64,000 nt of DNA from Arthrobacter sp. 131MFCol6.1. Lineage in GTDB: Bacteria > Actinomycetota > Actinomycetes > Actinomycetales > Micrococcaceae. This document shows, one piece after another, positions 8,910 to 17,623 of this stretch. Under the pieces are notes generated by a model, which ran no database searches, was not told the DNA's origin, and saw only the letters and a program-made list of their open reading frames with translations. The stretch spans positions 433,997 through 497,996 of the forward strand of contig NZ_KB895541.1 in the NCBI RefSeq assembly GCF_000374925.1. The letters run 5' to 3'. Each line of letters starts with the position of its first letter. Within the stretch, counting starts at the first letter, position 1. Made by a program: the position numbers and the translations under genes.

Positions 8910-8938
8910 ACGTTAGAGCGCTCTAACAGCCTCGTCAA
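8910..8938 (-). promoter_or_regulatory. Sigma-70-type promoter of the sugar porter gene
   Basis: On the minus strand, TTGACG (8938-8933) and TAACGT (8915-8910) are separated by exactly 17 bases, about 80 bases before the porter start. The LacI palindrome fills the end of the spacer and the -10 box, which is the expected place for repression. Confidence 0.7.
8912..8927. promoter_or_regulatory. LacI-family operator palindrome
   Basis: GTTAGAGCGCTCTAAC is a perfect 16-base palindrome with a central CG step, typical of GalR/LacI operators. It overlaps the porter promoter. Confidence 0.85.
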
Positions 8939-9023
8939 TAGTTTGTATTGACATGCGCTCAAGGTATCCACCGGTGCCCTGGAGTCGGACGGCTATGGGC
9001 GAACCCGTGATTTCCTCAGGGGC

Positions 9024-9052
9024 TTTTCCCGAATAAACCGGTTTGTTATTAT
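9024..9052 (+). promoter_or_regulatory. Probable promoter and second LacI-type operator for the Gfo/Idh gene
   Basis: TTTTCC (9024-9029) and TATTAT (9047-9052) are 17 bases apart. The spacer holds AAACCGGTTT (9035-9044), a perfect 10-base palindrome with the central CG expected of a LacI operator. Its flanks differ from the porter operator, so affinity may differ or another regulator may act. Confidence 0.5.
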
Positions 9053-9087
9053 GTCAGGACAAATCTAGGAAAGGGGCAGTGACTCTC

Positions 9088-9126
9088 ATGCGAATCGATG
9101 TCAACACCATGGCGGCCCGCACATGA
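9088..9126 (+). CDS. Possible 12-residue leader peptide coupled to the Gfo/Idh gene
   Basis: ATG 9088 follows a GGAAAGGGG stretch and encodes MRIDVNTMAART. Its stop overlaps the next start as ATGA (9123-9126). The large gene has no ribosome site of its own at normal distance, so translating this mini-frame could deliver ribosomes to it. No amino-acid bias suggests attenuation. Confidence 0.3.
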   Translation: MRIDVNTMAART

Positions 9127-10166
9127 CCGGGATCTCCTCACTCCCGGTGTCCCGGGTCCCGGATTCCCGAGCCGCACCCCCGCTCCGCTGGGGGATTATG
9201 GGTCCCGGCTGGATTGCGGAGCGCTTTACGGAATCCGTCCAGGCGCACACCTCGCAGGTGATTGCCGCAATCGGGTCCCGCTCGCTGGACCGTTCCGAAG
9301 CCTTTGCCGGACGGCACGGCATCACCGCTGCCTTCGGCAGCTATGAGGAGCTGGCGGCCGCCGACGTCGACATCGTCTACGTGGCCACGCCGCACAACTT
9401 CCACTACGAGGCCGCCCTCATGGCGCTCGACGCCGGCAAGCACGTTCTGGTCGAAAAGCCCATCGGCATCAACCGCGCGCAGGCGGCCGGGATCGCCAAA
9501 CGGGCCGCCGACGCCGGTCTGTTCGCCGCCGAAGCCATGTGGACATTTTTCCTGCCCAAGTTCGACGTCATCCGACAAGTGCTCGACTCCGGAATGCTCG
9601 GGGACCTCACTACGGTCTTCGCCGAATATGGTGAGCACTTTGACCCCAGCCACCGGATCTTCGACGCGGCGCTGGCGGGCGGGCCATTGCTGGACCTGGG
9701 CACCTATCCGCTCTCACTCATCACGTCCGTCCTGGGCGAACCGGACCATCTCCTGGCGCTCGGTGAACCGCATGTATCAGGAGTCAATGCCCAGCTTTCG
9801 GCCGTCATGTCCTTTGCCGGCGGACGCCAGGCCATGATGAACACGCAACTGCACAACTTCACGCCGACGTCGGCCACCATTGTGGGCACCGAGGCTTCAC
9901 TGACAATTGACGGGCCCTTCAACATGCCAGGCAACTTCAGTGTCCGCTTCCCGGACGGCACCCGGCTGGTCTATGAGGAGCCGGCCGGAGCGCACTTTGA
10001 GGGCCTGCACTACGAGGCTGCCGCCGTCGCGCGTGCCATTGCGGCAGGGCAGCTGGAGGTTCCACAGCGGCCGCTCGCCGAATCCATCGGGACCATGGCC
10101 GTCGCCGACGCCATCAGGAACCAGCTCGGAATCGTGTTCCCCGGCGAATCCATTGGAAGCCTTTGA
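9123..10166 (+). CDS. Gfo/Idh/MocA family oxidoreductase
   Basis: A 347-residue NAD(P)-dependent sugar or inositol dehydrogenase-like enzyme. The N-terminal Rossmann fold starts near residue 22 (RWGIMGPGWIAERF, a G-x-G-x-x-A variant), with DIVYVATPHNFHYE and the catalytic-lysine motif VEKPIG. The C-terminal alpha/beta domain carries GGPLLDLGTYPLS. It oxidises or reduces a hydroxyl or keto group of a cyclic polyol or sugar in the cytoplasm. The divergent porter and nearby LacI gene suggest one regulon for uptake and first oxidation of the same substrate. The start overlaps a 12-codon mini-frame. Confidence 0.88.
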   Translation: MTGISSLPVSRVPDSRAAPPLRWGIMGPGWIAERFTESVQAHTSQVIAAIGSRSLDRSEAFAGRHGITAAFGSYEELAAADVDIVYVATPHNFHYEAALMALDAGKHVLVEKPIGINRAQAAGIAKRAADAGLFAAEAMWTFFLPKFDVIRQVLDSGMLGDLTTVFAEYGEHFDPSHRIFDAALAGGPLLDLGTYPLSLITSVLGEPDHLLALGEPHVSGVNAQLSAVMSFAGGRQAMMNTQLHNFTPTSATIVGTEASLTIDGPFNMPGNFSVRFPDGTRLVYEEPAGAHFEGLHYEAAAVARAIAAGQLEVPQRPLAESIGTMAVADAIRNQLGIVFPGESIGSL

Positions 10167-10181
10167 TCCAGGCCCTCCGAA

Positions 10182-10766
10182 TCAGCGCTCGGACGCCTTC
10201 GCGGCTTTGATGGCGGCCTTGGCTGCCTGCTTGCTGGCGCGCACTCTTTTCAGCGACTCGGGGTCCACGATGTCGGCGACCGAAAGAAATGCGCTCTCCT
10301 GGCCATAGGGGCCGGCAGCCTCACGCCAGCCTTGCGCCTGCAGGCCGCACTGCTTCCCGAGCAATGCAAGGAAGATCTTTGCCTTTTGCTCACCGAAGCC
10401 GGGCAAGCCCTTCAACCTTCGCAGCACTTCCTGGCCGTCCGGGTCGTCCTGGTTCCAGATGGCAGTTGCGTCCCCATTCCAATCGCGCTCTACGGTCGCG
10501 GCGAGGTCCTGGACCCGGCTGGCCATGGAGCTAGGGAAACGGTGGATGGATGGACGCTCCTTGAAGATCTCCACGAAGCCTGCCGGGTCATATTCGGCGA
10601 TTGCGGCCGGGGCCATCGACCCGATGCGCGTCCGGATCTTTTCGGGGCCGGCAAACGCAGACTCCATGGTCACCTGCTGGTCAAGCAGCATGCCAACGAG
10701 GAGTGCGAACGCGTCATTGCTGAGCAGTTGGTCGGCGGCGGTGTCGCCCGTGATGTGCAGTTCCAT
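10182..10766 (-). CDS. HhH-GPD superfamily base-excision repair protein
   Basis: A 194-residue protein starting at ATG 10766, nine bases after GGGAGG; the longer frame to 10892 overlaps the divergent SelO gene and is unlikely. The helix-hairpin-helix LKGLPGFGEQKAKIFLALLGK sits at about two thirds of the protein, and LLDQQVTMESAFAGPEKIRTR resembles the first helices of the EndoIII/HhH-GPD domain. No four-cysteine iron-sulfur cluster loop is present. The basic Ala/Lys tail (KQAAKAAIKAAKA) may bind DNA. Substrate lesion unknown. Confidence 0.85.
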   Translation of the reverse strand: MELHITGDTAADQLLSNDAFALLVGMLLDQQVTMESAFAGPEKIRTRIGSMAPAAIAEYDPAGFVEIFKERPSIHRFPSSMASRVQDLAATVERDWNGDATAIWNQDDPDGQEVLRRLKGLPGFGEQKAKIFLALLGKQCGLQAQGWREAAGPYGQESAFLSVADIVDPESLKRVRASKQAAKAAIKAAKASER

Positions 10767-10870
10767 GCGCCAATCCTCCCACCAGCTCCGTGCCGCGTCA
10801 TGGCACCGGCCCGAATCTGCTCTGCCAGGTCCAGCAGCATTGCTGACGGTGCCGCCGGTATCCTTGAAGG

Positions 10871-12334
10871 ATGAGTGGCACAGCGCATGCAACCGTCACA
10901 TTTGATGGCCGCTTCGCCCGGGAGTTCCAGGAGATGGCCATTCCCTGGCGCGCGGAGGAGGCCCCCGAGCCGCACCTTCTGGTGCTCAACGAGCACCTCG
11001 CCGCCGAGCTGGGTCTCGATCCGGCCTTTCTCCGGAGTCCTGAGGGTCTGCGCCTTCTGACCGGGAACGCCGTCCCTGCCCAGGCCAGTCCGGTGGCGCA
11101 GGCCTACGCCGGCCACCAGTTTGGCTGGTACGCGCCCCGTCTCGGCGACGGGCGCGCGCTCCTGCTGGGCGAGATCGGGCACGCCGACGGAGAGCTCCGC
11201 GACATCCACCTCAAGGGATCAGGACGCACGCCGTTTGCGCGAAACGGGGACGGCCAGGCAGTGGTTGGTCCTATGCTGCGCGAATACATCGTGAGCGAGT
11301 CGATGCACGCGCTGCACATACCAACGACCCGTTCCCTCGCCGTCGTCGGGACGGGGCGTTCGGTGCAGCGCGAGACGCTCCTGCCCGGCGCCATTCTGAC
11401 CCGGGTTGCCAGCAGCCACCTGCGGGTGGGCAGCTTCCAGTATGCCCGGTCCACGGGCGACATCGGCCTCCTTCGCCGGCTTGCCGATTACGCCCTGACC
11501 CGTCACCACCGTGCCGCCGCGGAGGCTTCGAACCGTTATCTCGCACTCTTCCAAGGCGTCATCTCCGCCCAGGCTTCACTGGTGGCCAAGTGGATGCTCG
11601 TAGGGTTCGTTCACGGTGTCATGAACACCGACAACATGACGATCTCGGGTGAAACGATCGACTACGGGCCGTGTGCCTTCATGGAAGGCTTCGATCCGGC
11701 CGCCGTCTACAGTTCGATCGACGAGAGCGGGCGCTACGCCTACCGCAATCAGCCGGTGGTGGCGGAGTGGAACCTTGCCCGGCTCGCGGAGTCGCTTCTG
11801 CCCCTGCTCCACGATGACGAGGAGCTGGCGGTGGAACTCGCGGTGGAGGCACTCGGCGAGTTCCGCCGGCAGTACAGTGAAGCCTGGTCGGCAGGCATGA
11901 AGGCCAAGCTGGGGTTCCGAGACGGGCTCGACGACGACGTGACCTCGCCTCTCGTGGACGAACTTGTGGCCTTGATGCAGGAGTCACGGACGGACTACAC
12001 ATCGTTTTTCCGGCACCTCGGCAAAGCCGCCCGCGGCCAGGCTGACGATGCGCGGAACCAGGTTCCGGACACGGCAGGTTTCGATGCCTGGCTAGGGCGC
12101 TGGCGTGCCTTGGCGCCGGATGCTGACGCCATGGACCGGGTCAACCCCGTCTACATCCCGCGGAACCACCTGGTGGAGGAGGCCCTGACGGCCGCTACCG
12201 GCGGAAACCTGGATCCGCTGGCACGGTTGTTGGACGCAGTCGCCGCACCTTTCGACGAGCGGTCCGGGCTCGAGCGCTACGCCGCGGCCGCCCCGGAAAG
12301 CTTTGGCCCGTACCGGACCTTCTGCGGAACCTGA
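10871..12334 (+). CDS. selO: SelO/YdiU family protein AMPylase
   Basis: A 487-residue pseudokinase-fold enzyme that transfers AMP from ATP to protein hydroxyl groups in redox-stress signalling (SelO family). Conserved segments are [41 protein letters not shown] with the ATP-binding lysine, [12 protein letters not shown], and the catalytic HGVMNTDNM and [10 protein letters not shown] with metal-binding Asn/Asp. The start is ATG 10871. It has GAAGG directly against it, too close for a normal ribosome site, so the message may be leaderless. Unlike many SelO proteins it ends without a C-terminal Sec/Cys motif (last residues RTFCGT retain one Cys). A small Cys-rich gene follows after 12 bases. Confidence 0.93.
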   Translation: MSGTAHATVTFDGRFAREFQEMAIPWRAEEAPEPHLLVLNEHLAAELGLDPAFLRSPEGLRLLTGNAVPAQASPVAQAYAGHQFGWYAPRLGDGRALLLGEIGHADGELRDIHLKGSGRTPFARNGDGQAVVGPMLREYIVSESMHALHIPTTRSLAVVGTGRSVQRETLLPGAILTRVASSHLRVGSFQYARSTGDIGLLRRLADYALTRHHRAAAEASNRYLALFQGVISAQASLVAKWMLVGFVHGVMNTDNMTISGETIDYGPCAFMEGFDPAAVYSSIDESGRYAYRNQPVVAEWNLARLAESLLPLLHDDEELAVELAVEALGEFRRQYSEAWSAGMKAKLGFRDGLDDDVTSPLVDELVALMQESRTDYTSFFRHLGKAARGQADDARNQVPDTAGFDAWLGRWRALAPDADAMDRVNPVYIPRNHLVEEALTAATGGNLDPLARLLDAVAAPFDERSGLERYAAAAPESFGPYRTFCGT

Positions 12335-12346
12335 GGGGAGCTCATC

Positions 12347-12670
12347 ATGGATACCGAATTTGCCGAGGTCGTCGATCATGACGTCACCACCATCACCTGC
12401 GTTTGCGGTAATACCGTAAGCAACGAGGGATTGATCCAGGCCAACTCACAGGGCATGCCCGTTCACATCGGCGGAAATGTTCCCGTGCCCGCGGGGCTGG
12501 CTGCGTGGCCTGAGGACGAGGATCTCTACACCCTGTGTTCCTCATGCGGCCGCGTTTACCATGACGCGGTCATCGAAGAAACTGGGACCGCGCCCGTTGC
12601 TTTCCGGATCGATATCACCGCCGGACCGGTTGCCGAGGCAATCCGGGTCCACTGGGACCTCAACACGTAG
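12347..12670 (+). CDS. Small hypothetical protein with two CxxC/CxC-type metal-binding clusters
   Basis: A 107-residue protein with a clear ribosome site (GAGGGGAG) before ATG 12347. Cysteines occur as C-V-C (TCVCGN, near residue 18) and C-S-S-C (LCSSCGRVY, near residue 64), a zinc-ribbon-like arrangement. I do not recognise the family. It follows selO by 12 bases on the same strand, so co-transcription is likely; a role as partner or substrate of the AMPylase is only a guess from position. Confidence 0.75.
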   Translation: MDTEFAEVVDHDVTTITCVCGNTVSNEGLIQANSQGMPVHIGGNVPVPAGLAAWPEDEDLYTLCSSCGRVYHDAVIEETGTAPVAFRIDITAGPVAEAIRVHWDLNT

Positions 12671-12700
12671 CACTATGACCGTGTCCGGGATCAGTAAGCC

Positions 12701-13039
12701 CTACACGGAGTCCGGCCGCTGGTCTCCCTTGTGGCTCCGCAGATTCTCCTGCACCTTGCCGAACAAATCCTTGATGGTCGTCTCCGTATTGGTGAGCATG
12801 TCCGGCTGTACGTAGACCTGCTGGGCGGGAGGCAGGCTGTAATGGGACGCCAGGCCAGCCGTACCGTCCACCCCTGCCAGCGCGATGGTCACACCGCCCT
12901 CCTTGCGCGCAATGGCACCAATGCGGCCGAAGACCACGGTAAATTCGTCCGGCTGGAAGCTCACGGTCAGTCCGACATGTGTCCGATTAAGGTCACTTGC
13001 CGCGACGGCCTTCTCGTTGCCGGTCCCTGCATAGTTCAT
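12701..13039 (-). CDS. Hypothetical protein, 112 residues
   Basis: The start is ATG 13039, preceded by GGGAGA. The sequence is mixed alpha/beta with a conserved-looking core (HVGLTVSFQPDEFTVVFGRIGAIARKEGGVTIALAGVDGTAGLASHY, read in short pieces) and no signal peptide or membrane segment. I do not recognise a domain. It converges on the small Cys-rich gene and is divergent from the PEP-synthase regulatory gene, 123 bases away. Confidence 0.65.
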   Translation of the reverse strand: MNYAGTGNEKAVAASDLNRTHVGLTVSFQPDEFTVVFGRIGAIARKEGGVTIALAGVDGTAGLASHYSLPPAQQVYVQPDMLTNTETTIKDLFGKVQENLRSHKGDQRPDSV

Positions 13040-13162
13040 GTCGATCTCCCAAATAGCTGGTGGCGTCGTAAGCGAGCAGTCTACGTCCGGGACCGGAGGC
13101 CGGGTAGGGACCCGCCGGCTGCCCGATACCGGACCGGTCCCAGCGTGGGGGAGAATGCGTTC

Positions 13163-13981
13163 ATGACCAAAGACGATCTGCGGCCTGTCTACTTCCTTTC
13201 GGACAGCACCGGCATCACCGCGGAAACGCTCGGCAACACGTTGCTGACGCAATTCCCCGCGAACCACTTTGACCGCATCACGGTCCCCTTCATCACCACG
13301 GTCGAACAGGCCCGGACGGTGGTCGGCACTATCGACAAACTGGCCGCCACGGGCCTGCAGCCGATCGTCTTTTCCACCGCGGTAAGCAGCGATATCCGCC
13401 AGGTCCTGGCGACGTGCCAGGGAATCATCGTGGATCTCATCGGGACCCATGTCGGACAATTGGAGCAGGCCCTCGGTTCCCCGGCCAGCGGCGAACCCGG
13501 CAGGGCCCACGGCCTGGGCAATGCGGAGCGGTATCAATCCCGGATGGCCGCCGTCGAATACGCCATGGAGCACGACGATGGCCAAAGCCTACGGGCGCTG
13601 GAAAAGGCCCAGGTCATCCTGGTGGCGCCGTCCCGTTGCGGAAAGACGCCCACCACCATGTACTTGGCGCTGCAGCACGGCATCTTTGCCGCGAACTTCC
13701 CGCTGGTGGACGAAGACTTTGAACGGGAAGGGCTCCCCAAGCCGCTGCGGCCTTTCGTTGAGAAGTGTTTCGGGCTCTCTTCCAACCCCCTGCGCCTGAG
13801 CCAGATCCGCACCGAACGGCGCCGCGGCTCGCCCTACGCGTCGTTGCGGCAGTGCGGCTTCGAGCTGCGCAGCGCCGAGCAGTTGTACGTCTCCCATAGG
13901 ATTCCCTACCTGAATTCGGCCACGGTGTCCGTAGAGGAGATGGCGGCCACCATCCTGCAGCGGATGAACCTCAAGCATTAG
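13163..13981 (+). CDS. ppsR: PEP synthase regulatory kinase/pyrophosphorylase (DUF299)
   Basis: A 272-residue protein matching the bifunctional ADP-dependent kinase and phosphate-dependent pyrophosphorylase that inactivates and reactivates PEP synthase. Evidence is the N-terminal [19 protein letters not shown], the P-loop-like [10 protein letters not shown] and the following [16 protein letters not shown] segment. ATG 13163 has GGGGGAG at good distance. Its target, PEP synthase, is the next gene (151 bases on, same strand). The pair sets the direction of the PEP/pyruvate node for gluconeogenesis in the cytoplasm. Confidence 0.93.
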   Translation: MTKDDLRPVYFLSDSTGITAETLGNTLLTQFPANHFDRITVPFITTVEQARTVVGTIDKLAATGLQPIVFSTAVSSDIRQVLATCQGIIVDLIGTHVGQLEQALGSPASGEPGRAHGLGNAERYQSRMAAVEYAMEHDDGQSLRALEKAQVILVAPSRCGKTPTTMYLALQHGIFAANFPLVDEDFEREGLPKPLRPFVEKCFGLSSNPLRLSQIRTERRRGSPYASLRQCGFELRSAEQLYVSHRIPYLNSATVSVEEMAATILQRMNLKH

Positions 13982-14132
13982 GGAAAAGTTTCACAAACTG
14001 AGTGTGGCGCACGTCATGTGGCAAGTGTGCCGGAGACCTGTCACTGTGGACAGGACTTGCGCCCATCAACCGGCCATCGCCGCGAGCGGGGCGCCGCACT
14101 TGCATGCCATCATCTGCAAAGGAGCAGTAACT

Positions 14133-16538
14133 ATGACGACAGACATCCTGTGGTTCTCAGAACTCGGACTCAAGGACCTGGACCGGGTGGGCGGAAAGAA
14201 CGCCTCCCTCGGTGAGATGGTGCAGAACCTGACCTCCGCCGGCGTCCAGGTCCCCGACGGCTTCGCCACCACCGCGGATGCCTACCGCAACTTCCTGGCG
14301 GAGTCGGGCCTGGACCAGAAGATCGCCGACCGGCTGGTCGGCCTGGACACCGATGACGTCACCGCCCTGGCAGCCGCAGGGCAGGAAATCCGGGCCCTCA
14401 TGCGCGAGACGCCCTTCCTGCCGGACTTCGAAGCGCAGATCCGCGCCTCTTACCAGCAGTTGGTGGACAAGCACGGCGGCTCTGAGGACCTGTCCTGGGC
14501 CGTCCGGTCCAGCGCCACCGCGGAAGACCTCCCCGATGCCTCCTTCGCCGGGCAGCAGGAAACCTTCCTGAACGTCCGCGGCATCGAGAACATCCTGCTC
14601 GCCATCAAGGACGTGTTCGCGTCCCTCTACAACGACCGGGCGATCGCCTACCGGGTGCACCACAAGTTCGAGCACGCGGAGGTGGCGCTCTCGGCCGGCA
14701 TCCAGCGCATGGTGCGCTCCGACGTCGGCGCCTCCGGCGTCATGTTCACCATGGACACGGAGTCAGGGTTCCAGGACGCCGTGTTCGTCACGTCCTCCTA
14801 CGGCCTCGGCGAGGCCGTAGTCCAGGGCGCCGTCAACCCCGACGAGTTCTACGTCTACAAGCCGGCGCTGCAGGCCGGCCGGCCCGCCATCCTCAAGCGC
14901 GGACTGGGCGAGAAGGCCCTGCAGATGACCTACACGAGCAGCCGCGAAATCGGCCGCACCATCGACTTCGTGCCGGTCGAGGCGTCCTTGCGGAACCAGT
15001 TCAGCCTCACTGACGACGACGTCGAGCAGCTCGCCCGGCACGCCGTCGCCATCGAGAACCACTACGGCCGCCCCATGGACATCGAATGGGGCAAGGACGG
15101 GATCGACGGCGGCCTGTACATCCTGCAGGCGCGCCCGGAGACCGTGCAGTCCCGCCGGGCTTCCGGCAGCCTGAGCCGTTTCCGGCTCAACGGGACCGGC
15201 CGGGTGCTGGTCGAGGGCCGCGCGATCGGCCAGCGCATCGGCGCCGGCAGCGTCCGCATCCTCACCGCGATCGACCAGATGGCCGCCTTCAAGACCGGCG
15301 ACGTCCTGGTCGCCGACATGACCGACCCGGACTGGGAACCGATCATGAAGCGTGCCTCCGCCATCGTGACCAACCGCGGCGGGCGCACGTGCCACGCCGC
15401 CATCATTGCCCGGGAGCTGGGGATTCCCGCCGTCGTCGGCACCGGGGACGCCACCGATGCCCTCTCCGACGGCCTCGACGTGACCGTGTCCTGCGCCGAC
15501 GGTGAGACCGGCGTGATCTACGAAGGGCTCTTGGACTTCAGCGTCGAGGAAACCGAGATCACCCAGTTGCCCGAGGCTCCCGTCAAGGTCATGATGAATG
15601 TCGGGACCCCGGAGCAGGCGTTCACGTTCGCGCAACTGCCCAACCACGGAGTGGGCCTGGCCCGGCTTGAATTCATCATCAACCGCCAGATCGGTATCCA
15701 CCCCAAGGCACTGCTGAACCTGGACGAGCAGCCGGCGGATGTCGCCGCGGAAATCCGTGAGCGGATCGCCGCGTACGAGAGCCCGCGGGACTACTACATC
15801 AAGCGCCTGGCCGAGGGCGTGTCCACCATCGCGGCGGCCTTCGCGCCGGAACCCGTGATTGTGCGCATGTCCGACTTCAAGTCCAACGAGTACGCCAACC
15901 TGATCGGCGGCCCTGCCTACGAGCCGCACGAAGAGAACCCGATGATCGGCTTCCGCGGCGCCTCACGGTACCTGGAGCCGTCCTTCCGGGACTGCTTCGA
16001 CCTTGAATGCGAGGCCCTGTCCTTCGTCCGCAACGAGATGGGGCTGACCAACGTCAAGCTGATGATCCCGTTCGTGCGGACCCTGGACGAGGCCCGCGGC
16101 GTGATTGAACTGCTGGCGGAGAACGGCCTCACCCGCGGCGAGAACGGCCTTGAGGTGATCATGATGTGTGAGATCCCGTCCAACGCACTGCTCGCCGACG
16201 AGTTCCTGGACTACTTCGATGGGTTCTCCATCGGCTCCAACGACATGACCCAGCTTGCCCTGGGCCTGGACCGGGACTCCGCGATTGTCTCGGGCGGCTT
16301 CGATGAACGCGATCCGGCCGTCAAAAAGCTCCTGAGCATGGCCATCGCGGCCTGCAAGGCGCGCGGCAAGTATGTCGGCATCTGCGGCCAGGGTCCCAGC
16401 GACCACACGGACTTCGCCGAGTGGCTGGTCGGGGAAGGCATCGATTCAGTCTCCTTGAACCCCGACACCGTGGTGGACACCTGGCTCCGGCTCGCCGGCC
16501 CGGCCGTCGAAGCAGGGGTCGGCGCCGAGGCGAACTGA
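14133..16538 (+). CDS. ppsA: Phosphoenolpyruvate synthase
   Basis: An 801-residue enzyme that makes PEP, AMP and phosphate from pyruvate and ATP. The N-terminal ATP-grasp domain shows [11 protein letters not shown] and the [20 protein letters not shown] loop (read in parts). The central swivelling domain has the phosphohistidine at His421 in [11 protein letters not shown], and the C-terminal PEP-utilising TIM barrel has [20 protein letters not shown] and the CGQGPS cysteine loop. ATG 14133 follows AAAGGAG; an upstream extension to 14004 is not needed. It is regulated after translation by the adjacent DUF299 kinase, which targets a residue beside the histidine. Confidence 0.95.
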   Translation: MTTDILWFSELGLKDLDRVGGKNASLGEMVQNLTSAGVQVPDGFATTADAYRNFLAESGLDQKIADRLVGLDTDDVTALAAAGQEIRALMRETPFLPDFEAQIRASYQQLVDKHGGSEDLSWAVRSSATAEDLPDASFAGQQETFLNVRGIENILLAIKDVFASLYNDRAIAYRVHHKFEHAEVALSAGIQRMVRSDVGASGVMFTMDTESGFQDAVFVTSSYGLGEAVVQGAVNPDEFYVYKPALQAGRPAILKRGLGEKALQMTYTSSREIGRTIDFVPVEASLRNQFSLTDDDVEQLARHAVAIENHYGRPMDIEWGKDGIDGGLYILQARPETVQSRRASGSLSRFRLNGTGRVLVEGRAIGQRIGAGSVRILTAIDQMAAFKTGDVLVADMTDPDWEPIMKRASAIVTNRGGRTCHAAIIARELGIPAVVGTGDATDALSDGLDVTVSCADGETGVIYEGLLDFSVEETEITQLPEAPVKVMMNVGTPEQAFTFAQLPNHGVGLARLEFIINRQIGIHPKALLNLDEQPADVAAEIRERIAAYESPRDYYIKRLAEGVSTIAAAFAPEPVIVRMSDFKSNEYANLIGGPAYEPHEENPMIGFRGASRYLEPSFRDCFDLECEALSFVRNEMGLTNVKLMIPFVRTLDEARGVIELLAENGLTRGENGLEVIMMCEIPSNALLADEFLDYFDGFSIGSNDMTQLALGLDRDSAIVSGGFDERDPAVKKLLSMAIAACKARGKYVGICGQGPSDHTDFAEWLVGEGIDSVSLNPDTVVDTWLRLAGPAVEAGVGAEAN

Positions 16539-16588
16539 CCGCCGCGCCCACAGGTAAAGAGCCCGGGTCAGGTCAGGCAGGACACCAG

Positions 16589-16631
16589 ACAGGGCAGCAC
16601 GGACTGTGAATTCCAGTCCGTGCTGCCCTGT
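16589..16631. terminator. Perfect 17-base-pair hairpin between converging genes
   Basis: ACAGGGCAGCACGGACT (16589-16605) is the exact complement of 16615-16631, with a nine-base loop. It sits between the stop codons of ppsA and the converging HAD gene. There is no T run, so it may act as a bidirectional roadblock or message stabiliser instead of a classic terminator. Confidence 0.65.
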
Positions 16632-16667
16632 CGGCTGGCGGTTCAAGCGACGGACGGTGTGCCGCCG

Positions 16668-17357
16668 TTAGGCGCTCAGTTTTCCAATAGCGCTGCGTTC
16701 AAGGTTCTCCAAAAGGTGCCGCGGATTGTCGTAGACCTCGGCGGCACCGGCTTCCCGCAGTTCGGCTTCGCTGATTCCGCCGCAGGTCAGGGCAATGGCC
16801 GGAACTCCGATTGCCGCGGCGGCCAACACGTCCCAGACGGCGTCGCCAACAAACACGACGTCCGCCGGGCTGAGTCCAAGCTTGTCCAGGCACGCCAGGA
16901 GAATGTCGGGAGCAGGCTTGCTCTCATTAGCGTCGTCGGAACTGGTCCACGCATCGATGGACGTGCCGGCGTCCAGGAGGCGCCGGGTGACGTCCAGGTC
17001 GCGCTCCTGCGCTGATGATGCCAAGCCCACGGCCAGCCCGGCGCCGGAGCACGCGGCTAGGAGGTCCCGGGCAGAGTCGAAGGGCCGCAGGGAAGGCCAG
17101 AACGTCGAGAACACGGCGCCGTGGGCGGATTTGAGGCCTTCCTGCATGTCTTTGGTGCACCCGGGAACCAAGTGTTCGATGAGCTTGTCGCCGCCCATGC
17201 CGACGCAGCGGTGGATGGCGGAGATCTGGATGTCCAGCCCCTCCCGCCGGAACGCCTGCCACCAGGCAAGGGCGTGGAAATAGCTGGAGTCAATCAAGGT
17301 CCCATCGACGTCGAAAAGGACGCCGCGCTTCTTTCCGGGTTTTGAACCTGGCACCAT
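16668..17357 (-). CDS. HAD-superfamily hydrolase (phosphoglycolate phosphatase/beta-phosphoglucomutase-like)
   Basis: A 229-residue protein. HAD motif I is GVLFDVDGTLIDSS with nucleophile and acid aspartates; a helical cap domain follows (FHALAWWQAFRREG), motif II is VGLASSA and motif IV is DVVFVGDAVWDVLAA. It removes phosphate from a small metabolite in the cytoplasm. I chose ATG 17357, preceded by AGGTGGGG, over a start at 17390. A possible small gene ends two bases before this start. Confidence 0.88.
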   Translation of the reverse strand: MVPGSKPGKKRGVLFDVDGTLIDSSYFHALAWWQAFRREGLDIQISAIHRCVGMGGDKLIEHLVPGCTKDMQEGLKSAHGAVFSTFWPSLRPFDSARDLLAACSGAGLAVGLASSAQERDLDVTRRLLDAGTSIDAWTSSDDANESKPAPDILLACLDKLGLSPADVVFVGDAVWDVLAAAAIGVPAIALTCGGISEAELREAGAAEVYDNPRHLLENLERSAIGKLSA

Positions 17358-17359
17358 TG

Positions 17360-17566
17360 CTACCCCACCTTCAGTTGAGGGCGGCCGCATGCGCCTGACC
17401 TGGCAAGGGCTCGGCCCATAACGGATTTTTCCGGCCCGGGGTCCGAAGGACCTGTCAAGGACTCCTCAGCCTCCACGATCAGAACGCCGCCACCACTCGC
17501 CAGGGAGTCCACCAACTCCAAATGTCCGGCCACTATGACCTCCTCGTCTCTGCTGGAAGCGTGCAT
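17360..17566 (-). CDS. Possible small protein (68 residues) directly upstream of the HAD gene
   Basis: The frame starts at ATG 17566 and its TAG ends two bases before the HAD start. The N-terminal half shows an alternating hydrophobic pattern (EEVIVAGHLELVDSL, GGGVLIVEAEES). No ribosome site is seen; TATTAA about 13 bases ahead of the ATG could serve a leaderless message. No family is recognised. Confidence 0.35.
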   Translation of the reverse strand: MHASSRDEEVIVAGHLELVDSLASGGGVLIVEAEESLTGPSDPGPEKSVMGRALARSGACGRPQLKVG

Positions 17567-17623
17567 AGTAAGACTACTTAATAGAGAAGCTGGGCGCCCG
17601 GCCGGGCCCCTGCTCGCTAGGCT

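Noticed and set aside
16589..16631. Hairpin considered as a tRNA or small RNA gene
   Set aside because: It is a single perfect stem with a nine-base loop; no cloverleaf, anticodon arm or promoter is seen.
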